This document shows positions 1 through 6,835 of a stretch of DNA of 20,518 nt, piece after piece; the stretch's first letter is position 1; each line of letters opens with the position of its first letter. The stretch lies in IMG/VR virus record IMGVR_UViG_3300034954_001525, positions 1 to 20,518 of that record; one strand, given 5' to 3'. Origin of the DNA: a virus. The notes below the pieces were generated by a model that made no database searches, was not told where the DNA came from, and saw nothing but the letters and a program-made list of their open reading frames with translations. Both the position numbers and the translations under genes were made by a program.

Positions 1-1
1 T

Positions 2-1201
2 CTTCCAGCAGGGTTCAAGGCCCGCGGCCTACGGATCAGGGACGATGACGATCCTTTACAGCCCGGTGAATTTCGTGATGTAGATGCTCCCGGTGGTGCT
101 ATTAGAGACAGTTTGATGCTGTTGCCGTTTAAGGGTGCTGATACGACTTTGTTTAATTTGCTTGGTTTTGTAGTTCAGGCTGGTCAGCGGTTTGCCACGA
201 TAACTGATTTGAAGGTTGGCGATGGGAATCAGCAGGCAGCGGTGGGCACGACTGTTGCGATGATGGAACAAGGCTCACGGGTCATGAGTGCTGTGCATAA
301 GCGTTTGCATTATGCGATGCGTCAGGAATTTAAGATTCTGGCTCGTGTAATGTCGGAGAGTTTGCCACAGGAGTATCCGTATACTGTAGCGGGCAGTAAT
401 CAGTCGATCATGGCTCAGGATTTTGATGATCGTGTGGACGTTTTGCCTGTTAGTAATCCGAATGTGTTTAGTCAATCTCAGCGAATTATGTTGGCTCAGA
501 CTAAGTTACAGTTAGCTTCTCAGGCTCCAGAGTTGCACAATTTGCATGAAGTGTATAAGGATATGTACGAAGCTTTGGGAGTTCAGGACGTAGACCGTAT
601 TATGAAGGCTACCCCTTCGGAAATACCTGAACCTATTGATCCAGCTAAAGAGAATATCAACGCTTTTGATATGTTGCCTTTGAAAGCTTTCGAGGGTCAG
701 AATCACCAAGCTCACATAAAGGCTCATATTATGTTTATGACTTCACCTATGGTTACTCAGATGCCTATGGTGGGTGTTGCGGTACAAAAGCACGTTATGG
801 AGCATATTCAAATAGCTGCTAGAGAGCAGGCTAGGCAGCAATTAGGTCAACAAGGTATGCAGCAAGGTATGGATATGGAGTTGCAGTTTGAGCAAATGGT
901 CGCTCAATTTGTTTCTGAAGGTTTGGAACAAACTCGTCAGCTTTCTCAACAGATCAATGGTCAAGGTCAGCAGCAAGGCCCAGACCCATTAGTTCAATTA
1001 AAAGAGAAGGAACTAGAGCTAAAAGCTCAAGCAGATCAGGCAGACAATCAAATAGATCAACAAAAATTACAGTTGGATGCTCAGAACCAGCAGATGCGTT
1101 CAGAGCAATTTAATCAGAGGTTGGCGGCTCAAGAGCGTCAAACGGCTGCGAGAATCCAGTCGGCGATGGATCGAGAGTTGTTGAAACAGCGCAACAATTA
1201 G
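2..1201 (+). CDS. Portal protein, 3' part (5' end outside window)
   Basis: The reading frame is open from the first bases, so this is the C-terminal 399 residues of a larger protein; the ATG at 113 is internal. The portal forms the dodecameric ring at one capsid vertex through which DNA is packaged and ejected. The visible part has the sequence style I recognise from P22/podovirus-type portals of marine phages: a glycine/proline-rich entry (GEFRDVDAPGGAIRD), then a helical segment with GDGNQQAAVGTTVAMMEQGS. The last ~120 residues (about 840-1200) are very Gln-rich and look helical (QQLGQQGMQQGM, then alternating K/E/Q), like the C-terminal barrel of long P22-like portals. The position upstream of scaffold and capsid genes agrees. 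Family assignment is from memory; the truncated start is certain. Confidence 0.85.
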   Translation, partial: LPAGFKARGLRIRDDDDPLQPGEFRDVDAPGGAIRDSLMLLPFKGADTTLFNLLGFVVQAGQRFATITDLKVGDGNQQAAVGTTVAMMEQGSRVMSAVHKRLHYAMRQEFKILARVMSESLPQEYPYTVAGSNQSIMAQDFDDRVDVLPVSNPNVFSQSQRIMLAQTKLQLASQAPELHNLHEVYKDMYEALGVQDVDRIMKATPSEIPEPIDPAKENINAFDMLPLKAFEGQNHQAHIKAHIMFMTSPMVTQMPMVGVAVQKHVMEHIQIAAREQARQQLGQQGMQQGMDMELQFEQMVAQFVSEGLEQTRQLSQQINGQGQQQGPDPLVQLKEKELELKAQADQADNQIDQQKLQLDAQNQQMRSEQFNQRLAAQERQTAARIQSAMDRELLKQRNN

Positions 1202-1210
1202 GGGGAAATT

Positions 1211-1405
1211 GTGGCAAAGGTTAAGCATCAGGGTTCGGCTCCTGCAAAAAGTCCGAAAGCGGTAGGTTATGCGGAGATAAAAGGTCAAGGTAAGATTCCT
1301 TATGGTTATTGTGCAGATGCTCCAAAAGTATCTGACAAACCTCGTGAGATGAAGGTACGGGGTTCGGGTGCTGCGAAACGCGGCACTAAATACATGGGGT
1401 ATTGA
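1211..1405 (+). CDS. Small basic conserved phage protein, unknown function
   Basis: This 64-residue protein starts at GTG, 9 bp after the portal stop, behind a GGGGG ribosome-binding run. It is rich in Lys, Gly and Pro and ends KVRGSGAAKRGTKYMGY. Short basic proteins with a GSGAAxRGTKxxGY-like tail occur beside portal genes in marine phages as I remember them, without a known role. There is no signal peptide, membrane segment or metal site. Its stop (TGA) overlaps an ATG in another frame (TGATG), and the next gene follows at once. It could be a virion-associated or nucleic-acid-binding protein, but nothing visible proves that. Confidence 0.7.
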   Translation: MAKVKHQGSAPAKSPKAVGYAEIKGQGKIPYGYCADAPKVSDKPREMKVRGSGAAKRGTKYMGY

Positions 1406-1409
1406 TGCC

Positions 1410-1712
1410 GTGGTTCGTTCACGGTTAGGCGGTTACGATTTGGATGGAGATGGTATAGTTACTGAAGAAGAGCTTCAAAGCTCTCAGGGGATGTTGGAGT
1501 TAGAGCTTCGTGAAGAAAAAGCAGAGGCTCAACGGAAAATGGCTTGGGTAGCGTTAGCTAGTATGGTCATTTTTACCTTCATTCTATTCACTCCTTACGT
1601 TTCTGAGAAGCGTGTAAACGCTTTAGGTGACTTACTTGGTCTATTTTATTTAGCGCAAGCTTCTGTCGTTGGTTTTTATTTTGGGGCTACAGCCTACATG
1701 AGTAAAAAGTAG
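1410..1712 (+). CDS. EF-hand protein with two transmembrane segments, holin-like
   Basis: From GTG at 1410 this gives about 100 residues; a GTG at 1368 in the same frame would add 14 residues but overlap the previous gene by 38 bp. A canonical 12-residue EF-hand calcium loop (DLDGDGIVTEEE, residues 10-21) has Asp at positions 1, 3 and 5, Gly at 6 and Glu at 12. A charged helix follows, then two hydrophobic segments (about residues 44-63 and 72-94) separated by a short charged loop, and a KK tail. The layout suggests a small inner-membrane protein with a soluble calcium-binding head. Its place directly before a holin suggests a lysis role, but the function is inferred. The start is unsettled: the ATG coupled to the upstream stop (1405) is out of frame and stops after seven codons. 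Confidence 0.72.
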   Translation: MVRSRLGGYDLDGDGIVTEEELQSSQGMLELELREEKAEAQRKMAWVALASMVIFTFILFTPYVSEKRVNALGDLLGLFYLAQASVVGFYFGATAYMSKK

Positions 1713-1727
1713 GCGTTTGGAGAAAAT

Positions 1728-2135
1728 GTGTTAAATAAGATTTTTGGTAGTTTAATTAATCCAATCACTGGATTACTGGAAAAAGCTATCCCTGATAGGG
1801 ATAAGCGGAACAAGTTAGCGCATGAGATTGCTACTATGGCAGAAAAGCAAGCTCATGCGATAGCTTTAGCTCAGATTGAGGTCAATAAAATTGAGGCCCA
1901 ATCGCCTAATTTCTTCAAATCTTCTTGGAGGCCATTTATCGGTTGGGTTTGCGGTATTGCGTTTGCGTACCATTTTGTCTTGCAACCCTTTTTAATTTTT
2001 GGTCTAACAGTCTATGGGATACAAATTCCTAGCTTACCTGAGTTCGACATGTCTACTTTAATGACCGTTCTAGGTGGTTTATTGGGTTTAGGTACTTTGA
2101 GGACTTATGAGAAATCTAAAGGTCTTACGAGATAA
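1728..2135 (+). CDS. Holin, 3TM type (GTA-holin-like)
   Basis: This 135-residue protein starts at GTG behind TTGGAGA. Holins make holes in the inner membrane to time host lysis. It has the layout of the 3TM holin family also known from gene transfer agents: an amphipathic N-terminal helix (NPITGLLEKAIPDRDKRNKL), a long charged helix (about 28-58), then the typical SSWRPFIGW motif (65-73) leading into hydrophobic segments at about 70-96 and 108-124, and a basic tail. Length and the WRPF motif fit the family well. It sits between the portal and capsid modules with another small membrane protein just upstream; no endolysin gene is visible in the window. Confidence 0.82.
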   Translation: MLNKIFGSLINPITGLLEKAIPDRDKRNKLAHEIATMAEKQAHAIALAQIEVNKIEAQSPNFFKSSWRPFIGWVCGIAFAYHFVLQPFLIFGLTVYGIQIPSLPEFDMSTLMTVLGGLLGLGTLRTYEKSKGLTR

Positions 2136-2137
2136 TC

Positions 2138-2151
2138 TATAATTATAGTAG
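2138..2151 (+). promoter_or_regulatory. Putative promoter -10 box in palindrome
   Basis: TATAATTATAGTAG begins 49 bp before the start of the next gene and follows the holin stop directly. The TATAAT is a perfect -10 hexamer, but no good -35 is seen at the usual distance. It lies inside a perfect 12-bp palindrome, CTATAATTATAG (2137-2148). The 14-base stretch resembles boxes in the other long gaps (5844, 15413, 18570, 20050). A second candidate, an extended -10 TGTGATAAT at 2168-2176, lies too close to the ATG to leave a leader. In AT-rich DNA such boxes also arise by chance. Confidence 0.45.
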
Positions 2152-2186
2152 CTTTTATGACAAAAAATGTGATAATTTAGGAACTT

Positions 2187-2384
2187 ATGGTAGATATTAG
2201 CGTACCAGAGGCCGTTTTTCGTTTAATCCGTGAGCGCAGAGAACAATGCGTGGAATTTATGACGAACGGTAACATCAAATCAATGGAACATTATCGTGAG
2301 ATTATGGGCAACTTAGAAGGCCTAGCTTACGTGGAACAGGAACTCAAGAGCCTGCTAAATAAACAGGAGCGATCAGATGACTGA
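2187..2384 (+). CDS. Small conserved phage protein, unknown function
   Basis: This 65-residue, mostly helical and charged protein has the pattern LIRERREQCVEFMTNGNIKS followed by LEGLAYVEQELKSLLNKQE. I recognise the type as a small protein common next to GroES/scaffold genes in marine phages; no role is known to me. The RBS is AGGA with 4 bp spacing. Its end overlaps the start of the next gene by 8 bp (ATGACTGA), so the two are probably translationally coupled. It follows the putative promoter at 2138 and would be the first gene of the capsid operon. A coiled-coil adaptor or assembly helper is possible but unproven. Confidence 0.75.
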   Translation: MVDISVPEAVFRLIRERREQCVEFMTNGNIKSMEHYREIMGNLEGLAYVEQELKSLLNKQERSDD

Positions 2385-2811
2385 ATCAACTGAGAAAGAA
2401 ACAGAAAATCAACAATCCTTAGCGGATGTTTATGTAGACAAACCTAAGTTGAATCCCGAAGCGATTGGAGCTTCTTTGCTAGAGCGGATGCCTGCCCCCA
2501 CAGGATGGAGACTCCTTATCTTACCTTACACTGGTAAAGTGAAGACCGACAGCGGTATTATTTTACCTACGTTGGTGCAGGACAATAAACAGATTTCCAC
2601 TCAAGTAGGTTATGTGTTGAAGGCTGGCCCTTTAGCATATAAGGACAAAGAAAAGTTTCCAACGGGCCCGTGGTGCGAGGAACGTCAGTGGGTGATGTTT
2701 GCTCGTTATGCGGGGTCTAGATTTCAAATAGACGGGGGAGAGGTTAGGATTCTCAACGACGATGAGATTCTTGCAACAATCCTTGATCCCGAAGACATAC
2801 ATCATCTGTAA
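2377..2811 (+). CDS. GroES-like co-chaperonin (Cpn10)
   Basis: This 144-residue protein has an acidic, disordered-looking N-terminal extension (1-35) and a Cpn10-type domain (about 40-138). GroES caps GroEL and helps proteins fold in the closed chamber. The mobile loop is clear: GKVKTDSGIILPT (53-65), where SGIIL matches the GroEL-binding GGIVL of bacterial GroES. The order of strands that follows also fits: VGYVLKAGP, then WVMFARYAGSRFQIDGGEVRILNDDEILATI, matching the GroES roof and final strand. It is longer than host GroES (about 97 residues), mainly through the N-terminal extension and an insertion around 88-104. The RBS AGGAG sits 7 bp before the ATG. The place next to scaffold and capsid genes suggests capsid folding with host GroEL, as T4 gp31 does. 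Confidence 0.88.
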   Translation: MTESTEKETENQQSLADVYVDKPKLNPEAIGASLLERMPAPTGWRLLILPYTGKVKTDSGIILPTLVQDNKQISTQVGYVLKAGPLAYKDKEKFPTGPWCEERQWVMFARYAGSRFQIDGGEVRILNDDEILATILDPEDIHHL

Positions 2812-2822
2812 GGAGATAACAA

Positions 2823-3701
2823 ATGACTGAAGCAACAGAAGTTGAAATCGGTACGGATGAGCAAGAAACTGAGGTGGTGCTTGAAGAAGCAGTATCTGAG
2901 GACACTGGCTCTGAGGTAGCGGTAGAAGATTCGGGCGAGGATCAATTTAAGAAAGCGGAAAGTTCTACTCAAAGAAGGATTGACCGACTAACTAAGAAGA
3001 TGCGTGAAGCTGAAAGACGAGAGCAAGAAGCTCTCCGTTATGCTCAAGCTATTCAAAGTGAGTCTGAAACATTAAAGCGAAAGGTAGAAAACCTAGATAC
3101 AAATTACGTCAATGAGTACTCTAGCCGTGTCTCTTCGGAGATTAAACGTGTTGAAGATGACTTAACGAGAGCAATTGATCTAGGTGATTCCGCTGCTGCT
3201 GTAGAGGCACAAAGAAAGCTGACCGCGTTAGCTATTCAAGAAGATAGAGCTAATCAAGCTAAGTATCAACAAGAACAGCAGGCGCAGTACAGACAACAGC
3301 AGATAGCTTTAGAGCAACAGCAAGCACAGCAGCAAGTACAGCAGCAACCAGCTAAACGTCCTGACAAGAAAGCAGAAATGTGGGCTTTGAAGAACGAATG
3401 GTTCGGTCAGGATGAAGCGATGACTTATGCTGCTTTTGGGATACATAAAACACTTGTCGAGAGTGAGGGATTTGACCCTCAGTCTGATGAATATTATAAT
3501 GAACTAGATAAACGTATAGCTTCGAAGTTTAAGCTAGACGCAGGCAATTCCAATAAACGGCCCGCTCAGACGGTTGTTGGAGCCTCTAGATCAAAAACAT
3601 CTGGGCGCAGCAAAAAGGTTAGACTCACCCCTAGCCAAGTAGCTATTGCTAAAAAATTGGGTGTGCCACTAGAAGAATACGCTAAATACGTGAAGGACTA
3701 A
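2823..3701 (+). CDS. Capsid scaffolding protein
   Basis: This 292-residue protein is preceded by a near-perfect AAGGAG RBS. A very acidic N-terminus (1-45) is followed by long charged helices with coiled-coil character (about 45-150), a Gln-rich stretch (about 148-178, QQQAQQQVQQQ-like), a middle helical part, and a basic C-terminus (RSKKVRLTPSQVAIAKKLG, then PLEEYAKYVKD). Scaffolding proteins direct shell assembly and leave before DNA packaging; a small basic helical C-terminus that binds the coat protein is typical, for example in P22. Composition, size and position, with the coat gene shortly downstream, fit well. No protease motif is seen. Confidence 0.85.
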   Translation: MTEATEVEIGTDEQETEVVLEEAVSEDTGSEVAVEDSGEDQFKKAESSTQRRIDRLTKKMREAERREQEALRYAQAIQSESETLKRKVENLDTNYVNEYSSRVSSEIKRVEDDLTRAIDLGDSAAAVEAQRKLTALAIQEDRANQAKYQQEQQAQYRQQQIALEQQQAQQQVQQQPAKRPDKKAEMWALKNEWFGQDEAMTYAAFGIHKTLVESEGFDPQSDEYYNELDKRIASKFKLDAGNSNKRPAQTVVGASRSKTSGRSKKVRLTPSQVAIAKKLGVPLEEYAKYVKD

Positions 3702-3703
3702 TT

Positions 3704-4180
3704 ATGTGTAAAAAAGAAGAAGTAAACGTAAAGAGAACCCTTCGCGCTAACCAAACTAGAGAGAAAACGGCACAGCGTAAGCCGTGGTCTCCACCATCAA
3801 TGTTGGACGCTCCACCTGCGCCGTCAGGCTTCAAGCATCGTTGGATTCGAGCAGAGACTCGTGGATTCGACGATACTAAAAACATCAGCGCCAAGCTTAG
3901 AGAGGGATGGGAATTAGTCCGTAAGGATGAATATCCAGACTTCGAAGCACCTGTCGTTGACTCAGGGAAGTACGAAGGGGTATTCGGCGTTGGAGGATTA
4001 CTTCTCGCTCGACTTCCAGAGGAAACAGTAGCAGAGAGATCGGCTTACTTTAATCAAAGAAGTGCGGATCAAATGCAAGCTGTTGATCAGGACATGATGA
4101 GGGAGAATGCTCATTCAACCATGCGGATTGGCAATGCTGATCGGCAAAGTCGTGTAACTTTTGGTGGCCCAAAAAAGTAG
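3704..4180 (+). CDS. Conserved phage protein between scaffold and coat genes, unknown function
   Basis: This 158-residue soluble protein starts 2 bp after the scaffold stop; its weak RBS (AAGGA) lies within the scaffold gene's end. The N-terminus is basic and probably flexible (to about residue 30), followed by a Pro-rich piece (SPPSMLDAPPAPSGFKHRWI), a globular part with the pattern RGFDDTKNISAKLREGWELV, and a GVFGVGGLLLARLPEETVAER segment. The C-terminal third is polar and helical. I recognise the RW-I-R…LREGWELV-R-K pattern from proteins placed here in marine phages; no role is known to me. A structural or assembly protein is likely from position only. Confidence 0.75.
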   Translation: MCKKEEVNVKRTLRANQTREKTAQRKPWSPPSMLDAPPAPSGFKHRWIRAETRGFDDTKNISAKLREGWELVRKDEYPDFEAPVVDSGKYEGVFGVGGLLLARLPEETVAERSAYFNQRSADQMQAVDQDMMRENAHSTMRIGNADRQSRVTFGGPKK

Positions 4181-4206
4181 GGCTGCTTTAATTTTGGGGG
4201 AAAATT

Positions 4207-4851
4207 ATGGCTAATCAAGACACTAGCTACGGTCTTCGTCCTATCGGTCTAGTTGGCAGCGGTGTAAACTCAACTGGGGTAACTCAGTATGAGATAGCTT
4301 CTGACAACGATCATGCTATATATCAATACGGTATCGTCGTTCCTTTGAATACCGGATTTATTGATTATGCTGGTGCTGCTGATGGTGGTACTACTCAAGC
4401 ATTAGGTGTACTGATGGGCGTTGAATACGTAGATTCTGTAAGTAAAAAACCTGTATTTAAAAACTACTGGCCCGGAAGTAACTCAGTTAGTGTAGACACT
4501 AACTATCCGGTAAAAGCTTTTGTGGCTGATAATCCAGATCAACTTTTTAAAGTAGCTTCAGACGCTACTCTAGTTAATAGAGCAGGCGCTGTAGGTAAAA
4601 CTTTTAAAAATGCTAACTTAGGTGCTTCCGCTCGTTCGGGTAGTGCTAGTACTGGAGTATCTTCTGCTGCTTTGTCTGTTAGTAGTATTGCCGCTACAGC
4701 TACTTTACCTTTGCGTATTGTAGGTGTTATGGAAGACCCAGCAAACGAAGATTTCGCTGCTGCTGGAATTCCTTTAATTGTTCGCTTGAACGCACATTTT
4801 AACGCTGGAAGTCGCAGGTTTGATACAACTGCTCCTTCCACTGGAATTTAA
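4207..4851 (+). CDS. Putative capsid-associated (decoration-like) protein
   Basis: This 214-residue protein starts behind a GGGGG run. It opens with DTSYGLRPIGLVGSGVNSTG, a start I know from proteins encoded next to coat genes in several phages. It is beta-rich with small residues, has an Ala/Ser-rich linker (about 130-165), and ends with IPLIVRLNAHFNAGSR. No membrane segment or enzyme motif is present. Its place directly before the coat gene, with strong RBSs on both, suggests an abundant capsid protein such as a decoration or stabilising protein. The role is inferred from context; the gene itself is certain. Confidence 0.75.
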   Translation: MANQDTSYGLRPIGLVGSGVNSTGVTQYEIASDNDHAIYQYGIVVPLNTGFIDYAGAADGGTTQALGVLMGVEYVDSVSKKPVFKNYWPGSNSVSVDTNYPVKAFVADNPDQLFKVASDATLVNRAGAVGKTFKNANLGASARSGSASTGVSSAALSVSSIAATATLPLRIVGVMEDPANEDFAAAGIPLIVRLNAHFNAGSRRFDTTAPSTGI

Positions 4852-4863
4852 GGGGGGACTAGG

Positions 4864-5775
4864 ATGGCTATTTCAAGAGCACAACTAGCGAAAGAGCTTG
4901 AACCCGGCCTTAATGCGCTGTTCGGGCTTGAATACAACCGATATGAAAACGAGCATAGTGAAATCTTCGAAGAAGAGTCTTCTGACAGAGCTTTTGAAGA
5001 AGAAGTTATGCTTGGTGGTTTCGGAACTGCACCAGTTAAAAACGAAGGCGGAAGCATTAGTTTTGACGATGCACAAGAAACCTATACTTCACGTTACACT
5101 CACGAGACAATTGCTTTGGCTTTCTCTATAACTGAAGAGGCTATTGAAGACAATCTGTATGATCGTCTAGCTTCACGTTATACAAAGGCTTTAGCTCGTT
5201 CAATGGCTCAGACTAAGCAGATTAAAGCTGCTTCGATCTTAAACAATGCTTTCAACACTGGCGTTCACGCTATTGGTGATGGTGCTGCTTTATGTTCGAA
5301 CGCTCACCCTAGCTTATCTGGAAACCAGCGTAACCTTTTAGTAACTGCTGCTGATCTCAATGAGACTTCTTTAGAGCAAATGCTAATTGATATTGCTGGA
5401 ATGACTGATGAACGTGGTCTAAAGATTGCAGTTCGTGGTATGAAGCTGATTATTCCAAAGGAACTTCAGTTTATTGCAGAGCGAGTTCTTAACTCCAACC
5501 TGCGACCCGGAAGTGCAGACAACGACTTGAACGCGATGAAGTCGATGGGAATGTTGCCAGATGGGGCGGTTGTAAACCACTTCTTAACTGACACTGATGC
5601 ATTCTTCATCAAGACTGACGCACCTAACGGTTTCAAGTACTTCAACCGAGCGCCTATTAAGACCGCTATGGAAGGAGACTTCGACACAGGTAATATGCGT
5701 TTCAAAGCTCGTGAGCGTTACAGCTTCGGCGTTTCTGATTGGCGATGTGTATTCGGTTCTCCGGGTGCTGCTTAA
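4864..5775 (+). CDS. Major capsid protein (HK97-fold type)
   Basis: This 303-residue protein starts behind an AGGGGGG run. It forms the icosahedral shell. Features that fit phage coat proteins: an acidic N-terminal region (NEHSEIFEEESSDRAFEEE), a long extended-loop-like part with SISFDDAQETYTSRYTHETI (66-85), a long spine helix (ITEEAIEDNLYDRLASRYTKALARSM, about 89-114), a NAHPSLSGNQRN loop, and the late LIIPKELQFIAERVLNSN segment. It has no long prodomain before the conserved part, so a separate scaffold (2823) would be used, which is present. A strong terminator follows at 5808, closing the capsid operon. Confidence 0.88.
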   Translation: MAISRAQLAKELEPGLNALFGLEYNRYENEHSEIFEEESSDRAFEEEVMLGGFGTAPVKNEGGSISFDDAQETYTSRYTHETIALAFSITEEAIEDNLYDRLASRYTKALARSMAQTKQIKAASILNNAFNTGVHAIGDGAALCSNAHPSLSGNQRNLLVTAADLNETSLEQMLIDIAGMTDERGLKIAVRGMKLIIPKELQFIAERVLNSNLRPGSADNDLNAMKSMGMLPDGAVVNHFLTDTDAFFIKTDAPNGFKYFNRAPIKTAMEGDFDTGNMRFKARERYSFGVSDWRCVFGSPGAA

Positions 5776-5805
5776 TTAGATTAAATTACAAATTTTTTGT
5801 GATCA

Positions 5806-5831
5806 GGGGGCTTCTTCGGAAGCCCTTTTTC
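5806..5831 (+). terminator. Intrinsic terminator after the coat gene
   Basis: GGGCTTC (5808-5814), loop TTCG (5815-5818) and GAAGCCC (5819-5825) make a perfect 7-bp stem closed by a C(UUCG)G tetraloop, followed directly by TTTTT. It lies 32 bp past the coat stop. It would end or reduce transcripts of the capsid operon before the next promoter. Confidence 0.92.
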
Positions 5832-5840
5832 TTATCCATG

Positions 5841-5857
5841 TGTTAGAATAAATATAG
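5841..5857 (+). promoter_or_regulatory. Putative extended -10 promoter
   Basis: TGT followed by TAGAAT (5844-5849) is an extended -10 element starting 10 bp past the terminator T-run. No recognisable -35 is present; that position falls in the terminator stem. The TAGAATAAATATAG stretch matches the boxes in the other long gaps. Transcription would begin near 5856 and give an 89-base leader before the ATG at 5945. It would supply the genes beyond the coat terminator. Confidence 0.5.
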
Positions 5858-5944
5858 GCTCAAAAACACAGCTTTGTAGACAGGTTCCGAGCCTCCTGAC
5901 GTTGCACAGACTACAGAGCGAAACCTTGTGCAAGGGGTAATTAT
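5856..5944 (+). promoter_or_regulatory. Putative 5' leader with two possible hairpins
   Basis: This 89-bp stretch has no gene. AGGCTC (5856-5861) can pair with GAGCCT (5889-5894), and TTGCACA (5902-5908) with TGTGCAA (5927-5933). The second stem ends at the ribosome-binding AAGGGG (5932-5937), so it could hide or expose it. The first stem would begin at the expected 5' end of the transcript and could protect it. It resembles no riboswitch class that I can name. Pairing is read by eye and was not folded. Confidence 0.45.
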
Positions 5945-6412
5945 ATGGCATCGACTACTTTTTCAGGCCCAGTAACTTCTAATAATGGGTTCATCTCAGG
6001 ATCAGGCTCCGTTGTTTCTTTAAGCAGTGACGTTTCTTTAACGTCAGCTTCACACGCAGGTCGTGTAATGCTTTTAGATAAAGCAGACGGCTTAACCGTA
6101 ACCTTACCAGCAGCTTCTGGTTCAGGTAATGTTTACAAATTCTTTGTAAAAACTACTGTAACTTCCAACAACTACGTTATTCAACTTAGTGGTAGTGACA
6201 CTATGTCGGGTGTTGCTGTTGTAGCTAACGATGGCGGCAATGGCGCTTCTATTTTTGAGACAGCTTCTGATTCCTCTACAATCACTTTAGATGGATCGAC
6301 TAAGGGTGGAATCTTAGGTGGAATGGTTGAACTTCAAGATTTGTATTCTGGTAAGTATTTAGTCAAAATACATCAATCAGCTACTGATACTGAAGCAACT
6401 CCTTTTTCTTGA
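5945..6412 (+). CDS. Beta-rich virion protein, putative
   Basis: This 155-residue protein starts with ASTTFSGPVTSNNGFISGSG, a start seen in phage structural proteins and fibres from marine samples. It is rich in Ser, Thr, Gly and Val with alternating small and hydrophobic residues, so it is mostly beta. The segment GRVMLLDKADGLTVTLPAASGSGNVYKFFV resembles small beta modules used as capsid decorations or on fibres. No signal peptide, membrane segment or enzyme motif is present. It is the first gene after the leader at 5856. Its position between coat and tail genes suggests a decoration or head-fibre protein; this is inference. Confidence 0.75.
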   Translation: MASTTFSGPVTSNNGFISGSGSVVSLSSDVSLTSASHAGRVMLLDKADGLTVTLPAASGSGNVYKFFVKTTVTSNNYVIQLSGSDTMSGVAVVANDGGNGASIFETASDSSTITLDGSTKGGILGGMVELQDLYSGKYLVKIHQSATDTEATPFS

Positions 6413-6426
6413 TTTAGGTGGTACTT

Positions 6427-6549
6427 ATGGGCAAGTTAAGAAGTAAAAAAAAGGTGGAAAAACCTGTAGTTAAAGAAGCTAAGGTTAAGAAACCTATTTC
6501 TATTAAAGAGAAACTAGAGCAAAAAAAGCTGGAGGAGCAGGATGGCTAA
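6427..6549 (+). CDS. 40-residue Lys/Glu-rich protein
   Basis: ATG at 6427 is preceded by AGGTGG with good spacing, and the frame runs 40 codons to TAA at 6547-6549, overlapping the next gene's ATG (6542) by 8 bp. The protein is almost entirely charged: basic first (MGKLRSKKKVEKPVVKEAKV), then KKPISIKEKLEQKKLEEQDG with helical character. It fills what would otherwise be a 129-bp gap, and the overlap resembles others in this window (2377, 7541), which supports a real gene. No family is recognised. It could bind nucleic acid or the virion interior, but that is a guess. Confidence 0.6.
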   Translation: MGKLRSKKKVEKPVVKEAKVKKPISIKEKLEQKKLEEQDG

Positions 6550-6820
6550 TTCAGATATTAAGTCAAAGCGCTTAACTGGGGCAGGTGCGGCTGGAGTCGG
6601 TCGTGCTCGTCTTCGGCAAGTGCAGGTGTTAACAAACTCTGGAGGAGCAGGTCAGTTAATTTTTACTGATGGTAACGGCGGTTCGACGGTTTTGGAATTA
6701 GATTTTTTAGCATCTGACTCACACTCAGTTAATATTCCTGATGAGGGTATTTTGTTTGCTAATGACATACACGTAGGAACTGCTACAAACGTATCTGCTA
6801 TTACTATTTTCTATAGTTAA
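6542..6820 (+). CDS. Small beta-rich phage protein, putative structural
   Basis: This 92-residue protein is preceded by GGAGGAG. After a short basic start (SDIKSKRLTGAGAAGVGRAR), the rest reads as one small beta domain: LRQVQVLTNSGGAGQLIFTD, a GNGGSTVLELDF strand pair, and SHSVNIPDEGILFANDIHVG. I know similar short proteins from marine phages near capsid genes; no role is established to my knowledge. It is probably a virion component. It is translationally coupled to the 40-residue gene before it. Confidence 0.7.
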   Translation: MANSDIKSKRLTGAGAAGVGRARLRQVQVLTNSGGAGQLIFTDGNGGSTVLELDFLASDSHSVNIPDEGILFANDIHVGTATNVSAITIFYS

Positions 6821-6835
6821 ATTTAGGGGGGTTTT

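Noticed and set aside
113-115. ATG 113 as the start of the portal gene
   Set aside because: The frame is open to the first bases of the window and the upstream residues are portal-like, so the true start lies outside.
2168-2176. TGTGATAAT as the promoter of the 2187 gene
   Set aside because: Transcription would start 4-5 bp from the ATG with the ribosome site lost; the box at 2138 fits better.
4539-5705. Minus-strand frames of 63-100 codons opposite the decoration-like and coat genes
   Set aside because: They mirror strong genes, have no RBS or known pattern, and no other gene lies on that strand.
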